A DNA stretch of 64,000 nt from contig NZ_JAIXTJ010000017.1 of assembly GCF_027483985.1 (NCBI RefSeq), positions 62,001 through 126,000 of the forward strand, written 5' to 3'. Of this stretch, positions 54,401 through 61,654 are shown in pieces. Source of the stretch: Flavobacterium sp. (GTDB lineage Bacteria > Bacteroidota > Bacteroidia > Flavobacteriales > Flavobacteriaceae). The number at the start of each line of letters is the position of its first letter. Positions within the stretch are counted from its first letter, which is position 1. The translations under genes and the position numbers were made by a program. The notes under the pieces are model-generated. The model ran no database searches and was not told the DNA's origin. It saw only the letters and a program-made list of their open reading frames with translations.

Positions 54401-56322
54401 TGCCATCAACAGGTGGAAGTGATTATACTTTAAGATTTGTTTCTGTATCAAGTACAGGTGGAAGTCCAAGTATTGGAAATTTATTAGATAGTATTTCGAT
54501 ATCTAGTTTAAGTTGTCCATCAGCTCCAACTTCTGGAGTGGTAACTTTTACAACACCAGATACACCTACCTTCAATCCAATACCTGATATTTGCTTGAAT
54601 GCCACTCCACCTTCATTACCGACGACTTCTACCAATGGAATTGCTGGTACTTGGTCTACTAGTACAATTGATACTTCAATAGTTGGAACTTTTACTTATA
54701 CATTTACACCTAATGCAGGATTATGTGCAACTCCTACAACATTAAATGTAACAATAATTAATCAAGTAGTACCTACTTTTAATAGTATACCATCAATATG
54801 TCAAAATAGTATAGCACCAAGCTTACCATCAACATCTACAAATGGTATAGTTGGTACTTGGTCACCAACAACGATCAATACGGCAATAGCTGGAAATACA
54901 ACTTATACATTTACACCAGATGCAATTCCTAGTCAAAGTTGTGCATTAACTGCAACTTTAACAGTTACTGTTGATCCTCAAGTTGTAACTACATTTAATA
55001 CAATTGCGAATATTTGTCAAAATGGTACAGCGCCATCACTTTCTTCAACATCTAATGAAGGAATTGCAGGAAGTTGGAATCCTAATGTGATTACTACAAC
55101 AAGTGCTGGAACTACAGTTTATACATTTACTCCAAATTCAGGTATATGTGCTACAACTGCAACTTTATCTGTAACAATAGATGCTCCAACTGTTCCAACA
55201 TTTACTCAAATACCTGCTATTTGTTTAAATGCAACAGCACCTAGTTTACCGGCAACATCAAATAATGGTATAGCTGGTTCTTGGAGTCCGACAGTAATTG
55301 ACACATCAGTAGCTGGTGCAACAACATACACGTTTACGCCAAATACAGGACTTTGCGCTACAACAGCAACTATGACAATAACAATCAATTCACAAACAGT
55401 TCCAACGTTTACACAAATTGGTCCTCTTTGCCAAAATGCTGTTGCTGCTTTACTGCCGAATACTTCGAATAATGGTATTACCGGTACATGGAGTCCAAGT
55501 GCAATCAATACCACAAATATTGGTTCAGTAACTTATACCTTCACTCCGAACACTACATTTTGTGCAACAAGTACAACAATGAGTATTACCATTAATGCTA
55601 CACCAACAGTTAATCCTATTGCCAATGTAGCTTCTTGTAACAATTATGTTTTACCTACTTTAACTACAGGTAACTACTATACTGGAACAAATGGTACAGG
55701 TACTCAAGTTAATGCTGGAACAGTGATTTCAACAAATACAACACTTTTTGTATATGCTGCTAATGGAAGTTGTTCTGATCAAGAATCATTCAATATAACT
55801 ATCACTCCTGCTCCATCATTTACAATTACTGGTGGATGCGTTGGAACAAACTATGTTCTTGAAGTAATTCCTAATAATGGATTTGATCTTAGTTTGGCTA
55901 ATTATGCTTGGTCTGGACCAAATGGAGCCATAATAAACAACAGTCCTTTACTACAAGTACCAGGAAATACTGCAGGCAGTTATTCTTGCACTGTAACTGT
56001 TTCTAATGGAACAACAGGAACTTGTTTTGATACTGAAGTGTTTGTTGCTAATGATGTGACTTGTTCAATTCCTAAAGGTATCTCTCCAAATAATGATACT
56101 TTTAATGACTATTTCGATTTAACAGGATTAAATGTTAGAGTTCTTAGTATTTACAATAGATACGGAACTAAAGTTTATTCCAAAACAAATTATGTTAAAG
56201 AATGGGGTGGACAGTCAGACGCTGGAAATGACCTGCCAGACGGAACTTACTATTACGTAATTGAACGTGATGGTGTAGAATCTAAATCTGGATGGGTTTA
56301 TATCAACCGAGAAATAAGATAA
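48421..56322 (+). CDS. Giant T9SS-secreted adhesin-like repeat protein (2633 residues)
   Basis: The product begins with a signal peptide (residues 1-20). Then come a choice-of-anchor J-like domain (21-215), a fibronectin III domain (215-305), a PPC-like domain (307-440), another FN3 (441-530), three tandem units of a GDGWNGNTM module plus FN3 (532-1150), a PPC-like and a further Cys-rich region (1150-1610), three and then five copies of a 65-70 residue PTFTQIPxICxxxxAPSLP module (1609-1803, 2049-2396) split by another adhesin-like domain (1804-2048), and a C-terminal gliding-motility type B sorting domain (2548-2633, GISPNNDTFNDYF). It is surface-exposed and probably binds glycans. The long frame from 48322 is rejected because the signal peptide starts at 48421. 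Confidence 0.92.
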   Translation: MKKIILLFLTLFFTLAGYSQFPTPGIEGFENTSGPDLPAPATPSPWTLGTGTTGNQWAIFDNGVGPTRRWSINSNAANVYEGTNAAFMDRENIGLGNTSEDYLASPLVTVPTNGQLRFWTRSTINGPNGTEYFIKVNTVVGTQTTLANYTATPAQWTEATLNTTFNIYEEKVVDLSAFAGQQVYIAFMMRFNQPTGGLGGDRWLIDRVSLVQRCLEPTDLSATGITQTTANLNWLNPSGSTSWEIEVIPAVGGVQTGVGTVYNGPLPYVASGLSPNTCYVYYVRSLCTDGSSTYVGPFNFCTVPPGLTCTAPIQITSLPYSTTDNTANYGDSTDTAQPAACAGTTDNYMTGNDVFYTYTPTTSGTISITMTPNDDWSGIFVYDGCANVGVNCLAGVANNGGGIRSIPSLSVTAGSTYVIVISTNATPQTVAYNLVIQAVNCPQPTNLSASSIGQNSASLSWGNPGGATSWEIEVQPAGSPIPAGSGTTTTINTNYPATGLTQATAYQYYVRADCGNGTFSAWSGPFLFNTNICDVAQQCNYTFRLTDSFGDGWNGNTMSVRQNGIEVALLGTTFTAGNGPINITVPLCDGIPFELFWNTGGAFAGEVGVSIINSFNQTIYTKAPGTGIQNSSLYNGTVNCTTPACLPPTNLTATNLSQTGATLGWTTSGPETSWEIIILPAGSPAPLPNNTGWTAAPTNPFTVGGLTSGTAYDFYVRPICSTSNIGDPAGPRRFNTTICDPVNQCNYTFTMTDSFGDGWNGNTMNVIQNGIVIATIGSTFTAGNGPVIVTVPLCNGLPVQLFWNAGGAFANEVGVSITNSFSQVIYTKAPGTGTQNSSLYTGTVNCLVPSCLPPTNLVATNISQTSATLGWTTTGPETSWEVIVVPAPSTTPLPNNPGWTAAPTNPFTVNGLTSGTAYNFYVRPICSSTNTGDPSLAGTFNTTICPPADQCLYTFTMTDTFGDGWNGNTMSVIQNGIVVGTFGATFTNGTGPVSVQFPLCHGVAFQLQWNTGGAFANEVGVSIQEALAPQATIYTKAPGTGTQGSILYNGIGECFLPTCPKPINLTATSVTQTSAILGWTEQGTATSWEIYFVPVGSPAPTATTLGVVTTNPYTITNLPPGAAYTFYVRAICSPTDSSLWSQPLTFGTLPVNDECSNATFAIVNQNLNCVQTTPGTLIGATQSLPAVNCPPGVANDDVWYTFTATSATHIISFNNVVPAGADLDYAIFTGNSCGALTQLNCNAADGLTAGVTYYLRVYSPSANQQLVNFSLCIGTLPCTEAPAFCTGQTVTYANSTNVPSLGQIGCLFTSPNPAFFFLQVNQAGPLTYLISQVDNNGIGRDVDYVAWGPFTDLQNACTGVPQNPLPGIIPAPTPAAGCPGTLHACSYSSAPTEIMCIPNAQLCEVYVIMITNFSNQAGTVTFTQTNSGGGTTACFPINTFNYPQTTYCQDGVDPTPVLAPGASAGTYTSTAGLVIDSATGTVDLSASTPGAYIVTSSTATTIGGTCNTIPFITTTRTIIITAPANATISYSSPSYCNTVNTLQTVTVNGTSGGTFSASPSGLSINSITGNIIPSASIPNTYTVTYNVPASGGCAAFSTTTQVIIVPATVPSFTQVAPICPGDPLADLPTTSNNGVTGTWSPAMNNTATTTYTFTPTSGLCATTTTMTIGVGSTTPTFTQVPPICQGAALADLPTTSNNGVVGTWSPAMNNNVTTTYTFTPNAGICAGSVTMTIVVNNPSIVPTFNSVNPICIGDALAALPTTSNNGITGSWSPALDNTATTTYTFTPNTGQCGLTTTLTIIVNPNLVVTVNNPTVCLGSSATVTATPAIPGNYSYTWTVPAPFPNPGNVASFNTTVPGTYTVVINQVTNFCNTDFENPTATGAFPNLINENLVPCWDTTSADDIIEIWPAGFEGVTAYSGNQLIELNGNTPGTLFQDFSVLPGTALTISFAHRGRQGNDVVGVEIGPLGGPYVSLGNFTDNNTAWVLHTVNYVVPSTGGSDYTLRFVSVSSTGGSPSIGNLLDSISISSLSCPSAPTSGVVTFTTPDTPTFNPIPDICLNATPPSLPTTSTNGIAGTWSTSTIDTSIVGTFTYTFTPNAGLCATPTTLNVTIINQVVPTFNSIPSICQNSIAPSLPSTSTNGIVGTWSPTTINTAIAGNTTYTFTPDAIPSQSCALTATLTVTVDPQVVTTFNTIANICQNGTAPSLSSTSNEGIAGSWNPNVITTTSAGTTVYTFTPNSGICATTATLSVTIDAPTVPTFTQIPAICLNATAPSLPATSNNGIAGSWSPTVIDTSVAGATTYTFTPNTGLCATTATMTITINSQTVPTFTQIGPLCQNAVAALLPNTSNNGITGTWSPSAINTTNIGSVTYTFTPNTTFCATSTTMSITINATPTVNPIANVASCNNYVLPTLTTGNYYTGTNGTGTQVNAGTVISTNTTLFVYAANGSCSDQESFNITITPAPSFTITGGCVGTNYVLEVIPNNGFDLSLANYAWSGPNGAIINNSPLLQVPGNTAGSYSCTVTVSNGTTGTCFDTEVFVANDVTCSIPKGISPNNDTFNDYFDLTGLNVRVLSIYNRYGTKVYSKTNYVKEWGGQSDAGNDLPDGTYYYVIERDGVESKSGWVYINREIR
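50014..51593 (+). repeat. Three tandem GDGWNGNTM-plus-FN3 repeats in the adhesin gene
   Basis: Units start near 50014, 50629 and 51250, so the period is about 615-621 bases. The shared core reads FTMTDSFGDGWNGNTM and ends GTVNC. The repeats are similar at both protein and DNA level, so internal recombination or assembly collapse is possible. Confidence 0.85.
53245..55605 (+). repeat. Eight copies of a 65-70 residue module in the adhesin gene
   Basis: Copies start near 53245, 53443, 53644, then after a spacer near 54565, 54772, 54988, 55195 and 55402. Spacing is 198-216 bases. Each has the pattern PTFTQIxxIC, LPTTSNNGI-GTWSP and TYTFTPN-G-CAT-T-T. Confidence 0.88.
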
Positions 56323-56334
56323 TTAATTAGTAAA

Positions 56335-56373
56335 TAAAAAAAGAGACTGAAATTCAGTCTCTTTTTTTTTTTT
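56335..56373. terminator. Bidirectional terminator after the adhesin gene
   Basis: AAGAGACTGA pairs with TCAGTCTCTT around AAT, with an A-run before and a run of twelve T's after. It serves the adhesin gene and the convergent DUF1801 gene. Confidence 0.85.
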
Positions 56374-56719
56374 AGTATAGTATCGAAAGCACTTGAATGA
56401 TTTCTTTTAAAATAGTACTATTAATATCTGCAAGCGAGAAATATCGAAGTGATTTAATACTTGTTCTCTTATCCGAAATAAGAAACTCTTGATGATTATT
56501 AATTTGAAATCCTTTTACAATTCCTAAGTCAACATATTTTCTTTTACGACTTACATTTATAAAACAAAATGGTTTTCCTCTAAAGTAATAAAAAGGAACC
56601 TTCCATTTGTAATGTAATTCTAAGTTTGGAATTTCATTTTCAATTATAATTTGTAAATTATAGATAATAGATCGATAAGGTTCTGGTTGGCTTAAAATAT
56701 ACTCTTCTGCAAGTTTCAT
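56372..56719 (-). CDS. DUF1801 domain protein
   Basis: A 115-residue protein with the DUF1801 layout: YILSQPEPYRSIIYNLQIII, then ELHYKWKVPFYYFRGKPFCFINV, and VDLGIVKGFQI. The family (YdhG-like) is cytoplasmic with unknown function. The gene starts 1 base after the peptidase stop on the same strand, so the two are translationally coupled; nothing else in the neighbourhood explains it. Confidence 0.8.
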   Translation of the reverse strand: MKLAEEYILSQPEPYRSIIYNLQIIIENEIPNLELHYKWKVPFYYFRGKPFCFINVSRKRKYVDLGIVKGFQINNHQEFLISDKRTSIKSLRYFSLADINSTILKEIIQVLSILY

Positions 56720-58090
56720 TTATTGCAAACCATATTGGTCAAATAAATAAATTAATGCAGTCATTGAAGCAGCACCCAATTCTAATTCTCTTTTATTAAC
56801 AGCATCAAAAGTATCGTTGGCAGCGTGATGATAATCGAAGTAACGTTGTGAATCAGGTTGCAAAGCCACTTTTACAATTTTTTCTGACTTTAATGGTCCA
56901 ATATCAACTCCGGTATGACCTTTTCTAAAAATATGAATTAAATAAGGTTCAAACAAATTCTTCCAAGTTGTGATTTTGTCAAAATTGGTATCATCTGCAT
57001 CAATAGAAAACCCTCTTGGCGTAAAACCACCCGAATCACTTTCAAGTGCAAAAACGTGATTCTCTTTATTTTGATTAGAAAGCTCTTCATATTTTAATCC
57101 GCCTTTAACGCCATTCTCTTCATTCATAAAAAGAACGGCTCTGATGGTATGTTTTGGTTTGTAATTAAGTTTTTTGAAAATTTCTAAAACACCCATACTT
57201 TGAACACAACCAGCACCATCATCGTGCGAGCCATCACCTAAATCCCAAGAATCTAAATGTCCACCCACAACCATAATTTTGTTTGGATATTCAGAACCTG
57301 TAATTTCACCCACAACATTGTAGGATAAAACATCTTCTAAAATTTTGCAAGATTGCTTGAAATATAGCTTGTAATTAGGATTTTGCTTCAATAACTTGCT
57401 CAATTCCTCTGCTCCATTAGTTGAAATTGCAGCTGCAGGAATTCTTTTTTCAACTGCCAAATCTTTATAATTTGTAGAACCTGTATGTGGAAAATCATCC
57501 AATCTTAAATTCATTGATCTTACGATAACTGCAGCAGCGCCTAATTCTCCAGCTTCTCTAGCTCCAGATGAACGTTGGTCGACGCAACTACTATATGCGT
57601 GAAAAGTTTCAATAAATTCTGGATTCATAGGACGATTAAAGAAAATTATCTTTCCTTTTACTTTATCAGAACCTAATGCTTTTAATTCCTCTAAACTTTT
57701 AACTTCAATGATATTAGCTAATAATCCATTTTTAGGAGTTGCAACTGACATTCCTAAGGCACAAATTGGAAAAGATTTCTTTTGCTTTCCAACTTGTAAA
57801 TAGGCTACTTCCTTCTCACCTCTAACCCATTGCGGAACCATAACTTCTTGAAGATAAACTTTGTCTAAACCTAATTTATCCATTTGCTCTTTCGTATAAA
57901 CGACAGCTTTTGCCGCACCACTTGAACCCGATAAACGATGTCCGATTTTATTAGATAAGTCATCAAGCCAAGAATAACAGTGATTCTCTGTTAATGCAGA
58001 CTTGTAAATGTCTTTTAACATTTGCTCATCCTTATTTTGAGAATACGAAATTGAAAATTGAAGAAGTAGTAAAAATGTGATTTTTTTCAT
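56720..58090 (-). CDS. M28 family zinc peptidase (secreted aminopeptidase-like)
   Basis: A 456-residue protein with a signal peptide (MKKITFLLLLQFSISYSQ). A PA-like domain (about 125-245) is inserted before the catalytic domain. The zinc motifs are visible: GGHLDSWDLGDGSHDDGAG (His and Asp), EENGVKGG (catalytic Glu), ALESDSGG (Asp) and YHHAANDTFDAV (His). It is a periplasmic or secreted aminopeptidase or carboxypeptidase of the M28 type. Its promoter has a TATTTTTG box on the minus strand at 58108-58115. Confidence 0.92.
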   Translation of the reverse strand: MKKITFLLLLQFSISYSQNKDEQMLKDIYKSALTENHCYSWLDDLSNKIGHRLSGSSGAAKAVVYTKEQMDKLGLDKVYLQEVMVPQWVRGEKEVAYLQVGKQKKSFPICALGMSVATPKNGLLANIIEVKSLEELKALGSDKVKGKIIFFNRPMNPEFIETFHAYSSCVDQRSSGAREAGELGAAAVIVRSMNLRLDDFPHTGSTNYKDLAVEKRIPAAAISTNGAEELSKLLKQNPNYKLYFKQSCKILEDVLSYNVVGEITGSEYPNKIMVVGGHLDSWDLGDGSHDDGAGCVQSMGVLEIFKKLNYKPKHTIRAVLFMNEENGVKGGLKYEELSNQNKENHVFALESDSGGFTPRGFSIDADDTNFDKITTWKNLFEPYLIHIFRKGHTGVDIGPLKSEKIVKVALQPDSQRYFDYHHAANDTFDAVNKRELELGAASMTALIYLFDQYGLQ

Positions 58091-58107
58091 TAGTTATAAT
58101 TTTTCAT

Positions 58108-58115
58108 CAAAAATA
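58108..58115 (-). promoter_or_regulatory. -7 box of the M28 peptidase gene
   Basis: The minus strand reads TATTTTTG, a full match, ending 18 bases before the ATG. Confidence 0.5.
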
Positions 58116-58153
58116 AATCAAAAAACATTTGGTTGGACAAAAAAATAGTATTT

Positions 58154-58170
58154 ACTTTGTATTTCAAAGT
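58154..58170. promoter_or_regulatory. 17-bp operator, copy 1 (before the gene at 58179)
   Basis: ACTTTGTATTTCAAAGT is an inverted repeat (ACTTTG-N5-CAAAGT). It contains TACTTTG-type -7 sequence, so a bound protein would block the promoter. The site at 59666-59682 is its exact reverse complement. Downstream both share AAAGTACTTT. Confidence 0.75.
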
Positions 58171-58178
58171 ACTTTAAA

Positions 58179-58802
58179 ATGGAAAACGAAAAATATTTTA
58201 ACGACATTACTGAAATCAAAAATTTGATGAACAAATCATCACGTTTTATTTCATTGAGTGGTTTATCAGGAATTTTGGCAGGCTTTTATGCGCTAATTGG
58301 TTCGTGGTTAGCTTATAAAACTATCTACTTTGACAACACAACAATGGGCGAATATCGTGATTTAATTATAACCGAAGACGCTGTTATTAGATTGTTGGTC
58401 ATAGCAATAACTGTTTTAGTTCTATCAATTATTACTGGCATAGTACTAAGCATCAACAAAGCAAAAAAAAGTAATGAGAACATATGGAACGCTGCTTCCA
58501 AGAGGTTGTTGATCAATTTTATGATTCCTCTTGCAACAGGTGGTTTCTTTATTATTTTTTTGATTGAAAAAAATATGTTTGGATTAATTGCACCACTAAA
58601 TTTAATCTTCTACGGATTGGCTTGTGTTAATGCCAGTAAGTATACTCTTGGTGATGTACGTTATTTAGGATTGACAATGATTGGTTTAGGCTTATTATCG
58701 ACTTGGTTTTTAGGATACGGAATTCTGTTTTGGGCGTTAGGTTTTGGTGGTTGCCATATTTTGTATGGAAGTTTGATGTATTTTAAATATGATAGAAATT
58801 AA
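58179..58802 (+). CDS. Unknown polytopic membrane protein
   Basis: A 207-residue protein with about six hydrophobic helices. It starts MENEKYFNDITEIKNLMNKSSRFISLSGLSGILAGFYALIG and has a charged NKAKKSNENIWNAASKR loop. I do not recognise the family, although it resembles unannotated Bacteroidota membrane proteins that sit beside a winged-helix gene. It is the first gene of a three-gene operon that ends with the regulator, and it carries the 17-bp operator in its promoter. Confidence 0.72.
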   Translation: MENEKYFNDITEIKNLMNKSSRFISLSGLSGILAGFYALIGSWLAYKTIYFDNTTMGEYRDLIITEDAVIRLLVIAITVLVLSIITGIVLSINKAKKSNENIWNAASKRLLINFMIPLATGGFFIIFLIEKNMFGLIAPLNLIFYGLACVNASKYTLGDVRYLGLTMIGLGLLSTWFLGYGILFWALGFGGCHILYGSLMYFKYDRN

Positions 58803-58805
58803 AAA

Positions 58806-59339
58806 ATGATTTTATTTGCTCTAGCATTCCTATTTATCATTTTTTCAGCAATTTCGATAGTATTATGGATTTTGAAATTAATTTTTAAAAAGAAAATATT
58901 TAGAACACTTAACATTGGTTTGTGGATTATTTTTATCAGCTTACCATTTTTAATAATGATTCTTGATTTTTTTACTACTAAAATACAAGTAGAAAAAGAT
59001 GATATCTATGGAAACTATGTAATAAATAGATACAAATGTCCAGGCAAACAATCCGATTGGCAATACAATCATTACCGATTTAAAATAACAAAAGATGATA
59101 AAATATTTTTCTACATAACTGATAAAGAAAATATAATAAAAACAATTGAAGGAACTGTTAGCTACAATATAGGCTATACAAGTCCGCATATTAAAATAAA
59201 TTTTGAAGAACCTATATTTCATATTTTAGAAGAAAATCCAACTTTATACAGAGAAATTTGGACATTCTACTATGTATTTGAATCAAATAAATATGGAAAT
59301 ATGTTCTTTAGTAAAGGCAATTGGCAAGAAATAGATTAA
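58806..59339 (+). CDS. Unknown membrane-anchored protein
   Basis: A 177-residue protein with two N-terminal helices (1-60) and a soluble C-terminal part that looks beta-rich (DDIYGNYVINRYKCPGKQSDWQYNHYRF). I do not recognise it. It begins 4 bases after the previous stop and ends 9 bases before the winged-helix gene, so it is in the same operon. Slightly higher AT content than its neighbours is only a weak sign of transfer. Confidence 0.65.
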   Translation: MILFALAFLFIIFSAISIVLWILKLIFKKKIFRTLNIGLWIIFISLPFLIMILDFFTTKIQVEKDDIYGNYVINRYKCPGKQSDWQYNHYRFKITKDDKIFFYITDKENIIKTIEGTVSYNIGYTSPHIKINFEEPIFHILEENPTLYREIWTFYYVFESNKYGNMFFSKGNWQEID

Positions 59340-59348
59340 AACAAAAAA

Positions 59349-59645
59349 ATGAAATCCATCATACAAAATATTAATAAAGCCTTTGATCACCGAATTCGTT
59401 TGGGGATTATGTCGGTATTGATGGTAAACGAAAGTGCCGATTTCAATATGTTAAAAGAACTTCTTGGGGTTACTGATGGTAACCTCGCCTCTCATACCAA
59501 AGCTCTTGAAGCCGACAATTACATCGCCATCGAAAAACAATTCATCGGAAAAAAACCTAATACCAAATACATAGCAACCAAAGAAGGAAAAAAAGCTTTT
59601 CAAGATCATATTGATGCGCTTGAAAAACTACTATCAAAAAGTTAG
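59349..59645 (+). CDS. Winged-helix transcriptional regulator (HTH_34 type)
   Basis: A 98-residue protein of a short MarR/ArsR-like winged-helix family. It has DHRIRLGIMSVLMVNESADF, the recognition-helix region DFNMLKELLGVTDGNLASHTKALEADNYI (read as two parts) and the wing KPNTKYIATKEGKKAF. Proteins of this size often act as dimeric repressors without ligand-binding domains. It is encoded in the operon that carries operator copy 1, immediately before operator copy 2, so it is the obvious candidate for binding both. Confidence 0.87.
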   Translation: MKSIIQNINKAFDHRIRLGIMSVLMVNESADFNMLKELLGVTDGNLASHTKALEADNYIAIEKQFIGKKPNTKYIATKEGKKAFQDHIDALEKLLSKS

Positions 59646-59665
59646 TCCTATTTTTTTATCCATAT

Positions 59666-59682
59666 ACTTTGAAATACAAAGT
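59666..59682. promoter_or_regulatory. 17-bp operator, copy 2 (before the DUF2809 gene)
   Basis: ACTTTGAAATACAAAGT is the reverse complement of the site at 58154-58170, including the non-palindromic 5-base spacer. It overlaps a TACTTTG -7-like sequence that ends 22 bases before the ATG at 59693. Confidence 0.75.
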
Positions 59683-59692
59683 ACTTTTAAAA

Positions 59693-60064
59693 ATGAAAAT
59701 GAAAACAAAATATTTAATCATCAGTTGCAGCATCTTAATAGTAGAAATAATAATTGCATTGTTTGTCAACGACCAATTCATCAGACCAATATTTGGAGAT
59801 TATCTCGCTTCGATTCTAGTGTTTTATTTACTAGCAACATTTCTGAAAACCGATTTGAACAAAATTGCAATCTTATCCTTATTGATTAGTTATGCGATTG
59901 AATTTTTGCAATACATCCATATTCTTGAATTACTTGATTTACATAAAATAAAAATCCTAAACGTCTTACTCGGAAACTCATTTTCATGGACTGATATGCT
60001 TGCGTATACTCTTGGAATTATGACTGTCGTATTAATCCATAATTATAAAAAATTACTAAAATGA
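59693..60064 (+). CDS. DUF2809 membrane protein
   Basis: A 123-residue protein with about four helices. It has the DUF2809-type GDYLASILVFYLLATFLKTD and SYAIEFLQYIHILELLDLHKI, then SFSWTDMLAYTLGI. Its function is unknown. The frame opens upstream at 59669, inside the operator, so the ATG at 59693 is chosen; ATG 59699 is also possible. It overlaps the next gene by 4 bases and leads the operon to creD. Confidence 0.82.
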   Translation: MKMKTKYLIISCSILIVEIIIALFVNDQFIRPIFGDYLASILVFYLLATFLKTDLNKIAILSLLISYAIEFLQYIHILELLDLHKIKILNVLLGNSFSWTDMLAYTLGIMTVVLIHNYKKLLK

Positions 60065-60828
60065 ACCACTTTGTTGACGAAAAATCAATTGTTAGAGAAA
60101 TTTGGAAAAATACAGATACTGTTTTGCTAATTTTTGCAGGTTCAGCGGCAGAATTTGCCTTAAATAAAGCTGTTGATTGGTTGTACTTTACAGGAAAGAT
60201 TCCTGCAAATCCACTGGAACGATTAATTTCGACAGTTGAGTTTGCACAAAAAATAGTCTTTTCAGAAGAAGAATTTGCCTTAGCAACTATTGATAAAATA
60301 ACTCAGATACATCAAGGCGTTGAAAAAAGTCGCGGACAAACCATACCAGATTGGGCTTATCGCGATGTACTTTATATGTTGATTGATTATTCGATTCTTT
60401 CTTTTGAATTGTTAGAAAGAAGACTAGAAATCAATGAAAAAGAAGAAATTTTTGATGTGTTTTCTAGATTAGGAATTCGAATGGGCTTGAAAAATTTACC
60501 AATCAACTACAACAATTGGATCATTGACAGAACTATTCATCTCGAAAACAATTTACAAAAAGGAACATTCACCATTCATTTATTTGAACAATATCAAAAG
60601 CATTTAGGCAATTCTAGATACTTCATTTTACTTGAAATTCAGAAAATATTAGTTCCGAAAATAGTTTTCAAAATGCTATTTGAAACATCATATTTCCCCA
60701 CAAAAACGCTTCTAATGCTTTATAAAATTAGTAAAATAGTAAAGTTAGATCATCTAGTTAAGTTGATTTTACTTCCAAAAAAACACAAAGAATCTATTAA
60801 TAACATCGGAAAATACGACACATTATAA
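60061..60828 (+). CDS. MpaB-family (DUF2236) oxygenase-like protein
   Basis: A 255-residue, mostly helical protein of the group that includes fungal MpaB and rubber oxygenase Lcp. It has EIWKNTDTVLLIFAGSAAEFALNKAVDW at the start, IHQGVEKSRGQTIPDWAYRDVLYML in the middle (the His of IHQGVE is the usual heme-ligand position) and a helical C-terminus. Such proteins are heme-dependent oxygenases of hydrophobic chains; activity here is unproven. It is followed closely by a Coq4-like gene, which may hint at an isoprenoid or quinone substrate. Confidence 0.78.
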   Translation: MNHFVDEKSIVREIWKNTDTVLLIFAGSAAEFALNKAVDWLYFTGKIPANPLERLISTVEFAQKIVFSEEEFALATIDKITQIHQGVEKSRGQTIPDWAYRDVLYMLIDYSILSFELLERRLEINEKEEIFDVFSRLGIRMGLKNLPINYNNWIIDRTIHLENNLQKGTFTIHLFEQYQKHLGNSRYFILLEIQKILVPKIVFKMLFETSYFPTKTLLMLYKISKIVKLDHLVKLILLPKKHKESINNIGKYDTL

Positions 60829-60847
60829 ACTATCAATTATTGCACTA

Positions 60848-61303
60848 ATGAGAGATTTACTAATTGAAAAAATGTATGAAATCACAAAGAAACCGTACCA
60901 AAAGTTCTTCAAAAAAGGCATTCCTTGGAAGGAAACTCCAAGTGATTTAATAAACTACCAACAAGATAGTCTGGGATTTCATTTGGGATGTTTTCTACTA
61001 AAATACAACTTCGAAATGCAACCCAAACTAGAAGATCACGATGTAATTCACGTTTTAACAAACACACAAGTTGCGGTAACCGACGAAATAGCAATGCAAT
61101 ATTTTTTGCTAGGAAACGGTAAGAAAAGTGCTTATCTATTTATGGTAATCAGTATTGGAACCATCTTCTATCCTACTCATTTTAAACATTTTGTCTCTAC
61201 TTATAAACGAGGTAAAAATGCACATCAAATCTATGATTTAGATTTCCATAAAATGCTACACATTTCTGTAAAAACTATTCAAGAAACTTTTAATATTAAA
61301 TAA
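60848..61303 (+). CDS. Coq4-family protein
   Basis: A 151-residue cytoplasmic protein with the Coq4 zinc motif: HDVIH (the HDxxH pair) followed 11 residues later by Glu in TDEIAMQYF. Coq4 acts in ubiquinone synthesis in mitochondria and proteobacteria. Flavobacteria normally use menaquinone, so a different role is likely. It sits 19 bases after the MpaB-like gene and before a small membrane protein and creD, so it belongs to the operator-controlled operon. Confidence 0.8.
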   Translation: MRDLLIEKMYEITKKPYQKFFKKGIPWKETPSDLINYQQDSLGFHLGCFLLKYNFEMQPKLEDHDVIHVLTNTQVAVTDEIAMQYFLLGNGKKSAYLFMVISIGTIFYPTHFKHFVSTYKRGKNAHQIYDLDFHKMLHISVKTIQETFNIK

Positions 61304-61304
61304 A

Positions 61305-61613
61305 ATGACCAAAAAACAATACGAAAATGCGACTGGCATTTTCTCCACTCAGCTAGCCATTGGCTCATTTATCATAGGAACTATTCTATTGATTTTACAT
61401 TTAATTAATCCAACTGGCGCTTTATTTGGCCTTGGTGCCTACTATCTGATAATAGCTTTTGTACTTAATTTCATAATGCTAGTTCGGCTTACCTACTTCG
61501 CCTTCACCCAAAAAAATCATCAAGACTATTATACCATCAAAATACTAATTCTTTTATCCAACATTCCAATTGCTTTTGTGTACTTACGAATCGTTGGTGA
61601 AACTTGGAAGTAA
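61305..61613 (+). CDS. Unknown small membrane protein
   Basis: A 102-residue protein with three hydrophobic segments (about 14-36, 38-58, 75-95). It has TGIFSTQLAIGSFIIG near the N-terminus and ends RIVGETWK. I do not recognise it. It begins 1 base after the Coq4-like stop, so it is translated with that gene, and it leads into creD. Confidence 0.7.
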   Translation: MTKKQYENATGIFSTQLAIGSFIIGTILLILHLINPTGALFGLGAYYLIIAFVLNFIMLVRLTYFAFTQKNHQDYYTIKILILLSNIPIAFVYLRIVGETWK

Positions 61614-61654
61614 TTAATTTCAAAATCAATTTCAATATAAAATTCAATAACATT

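Noticed and set aside
53245..55605. Evenly spaced repeats as a possible CRISPR array
   Set aside because: The 198-216 base repeats are in frame within one long coding sequence and have no constant short repeat with unique spacers.
58806..59339. The AT-rich gene at 58806 as a horizontally acquired gene
   Set aside because: The composition difference is small, the gene is tightly packed in an operon, and no mobile element is near.
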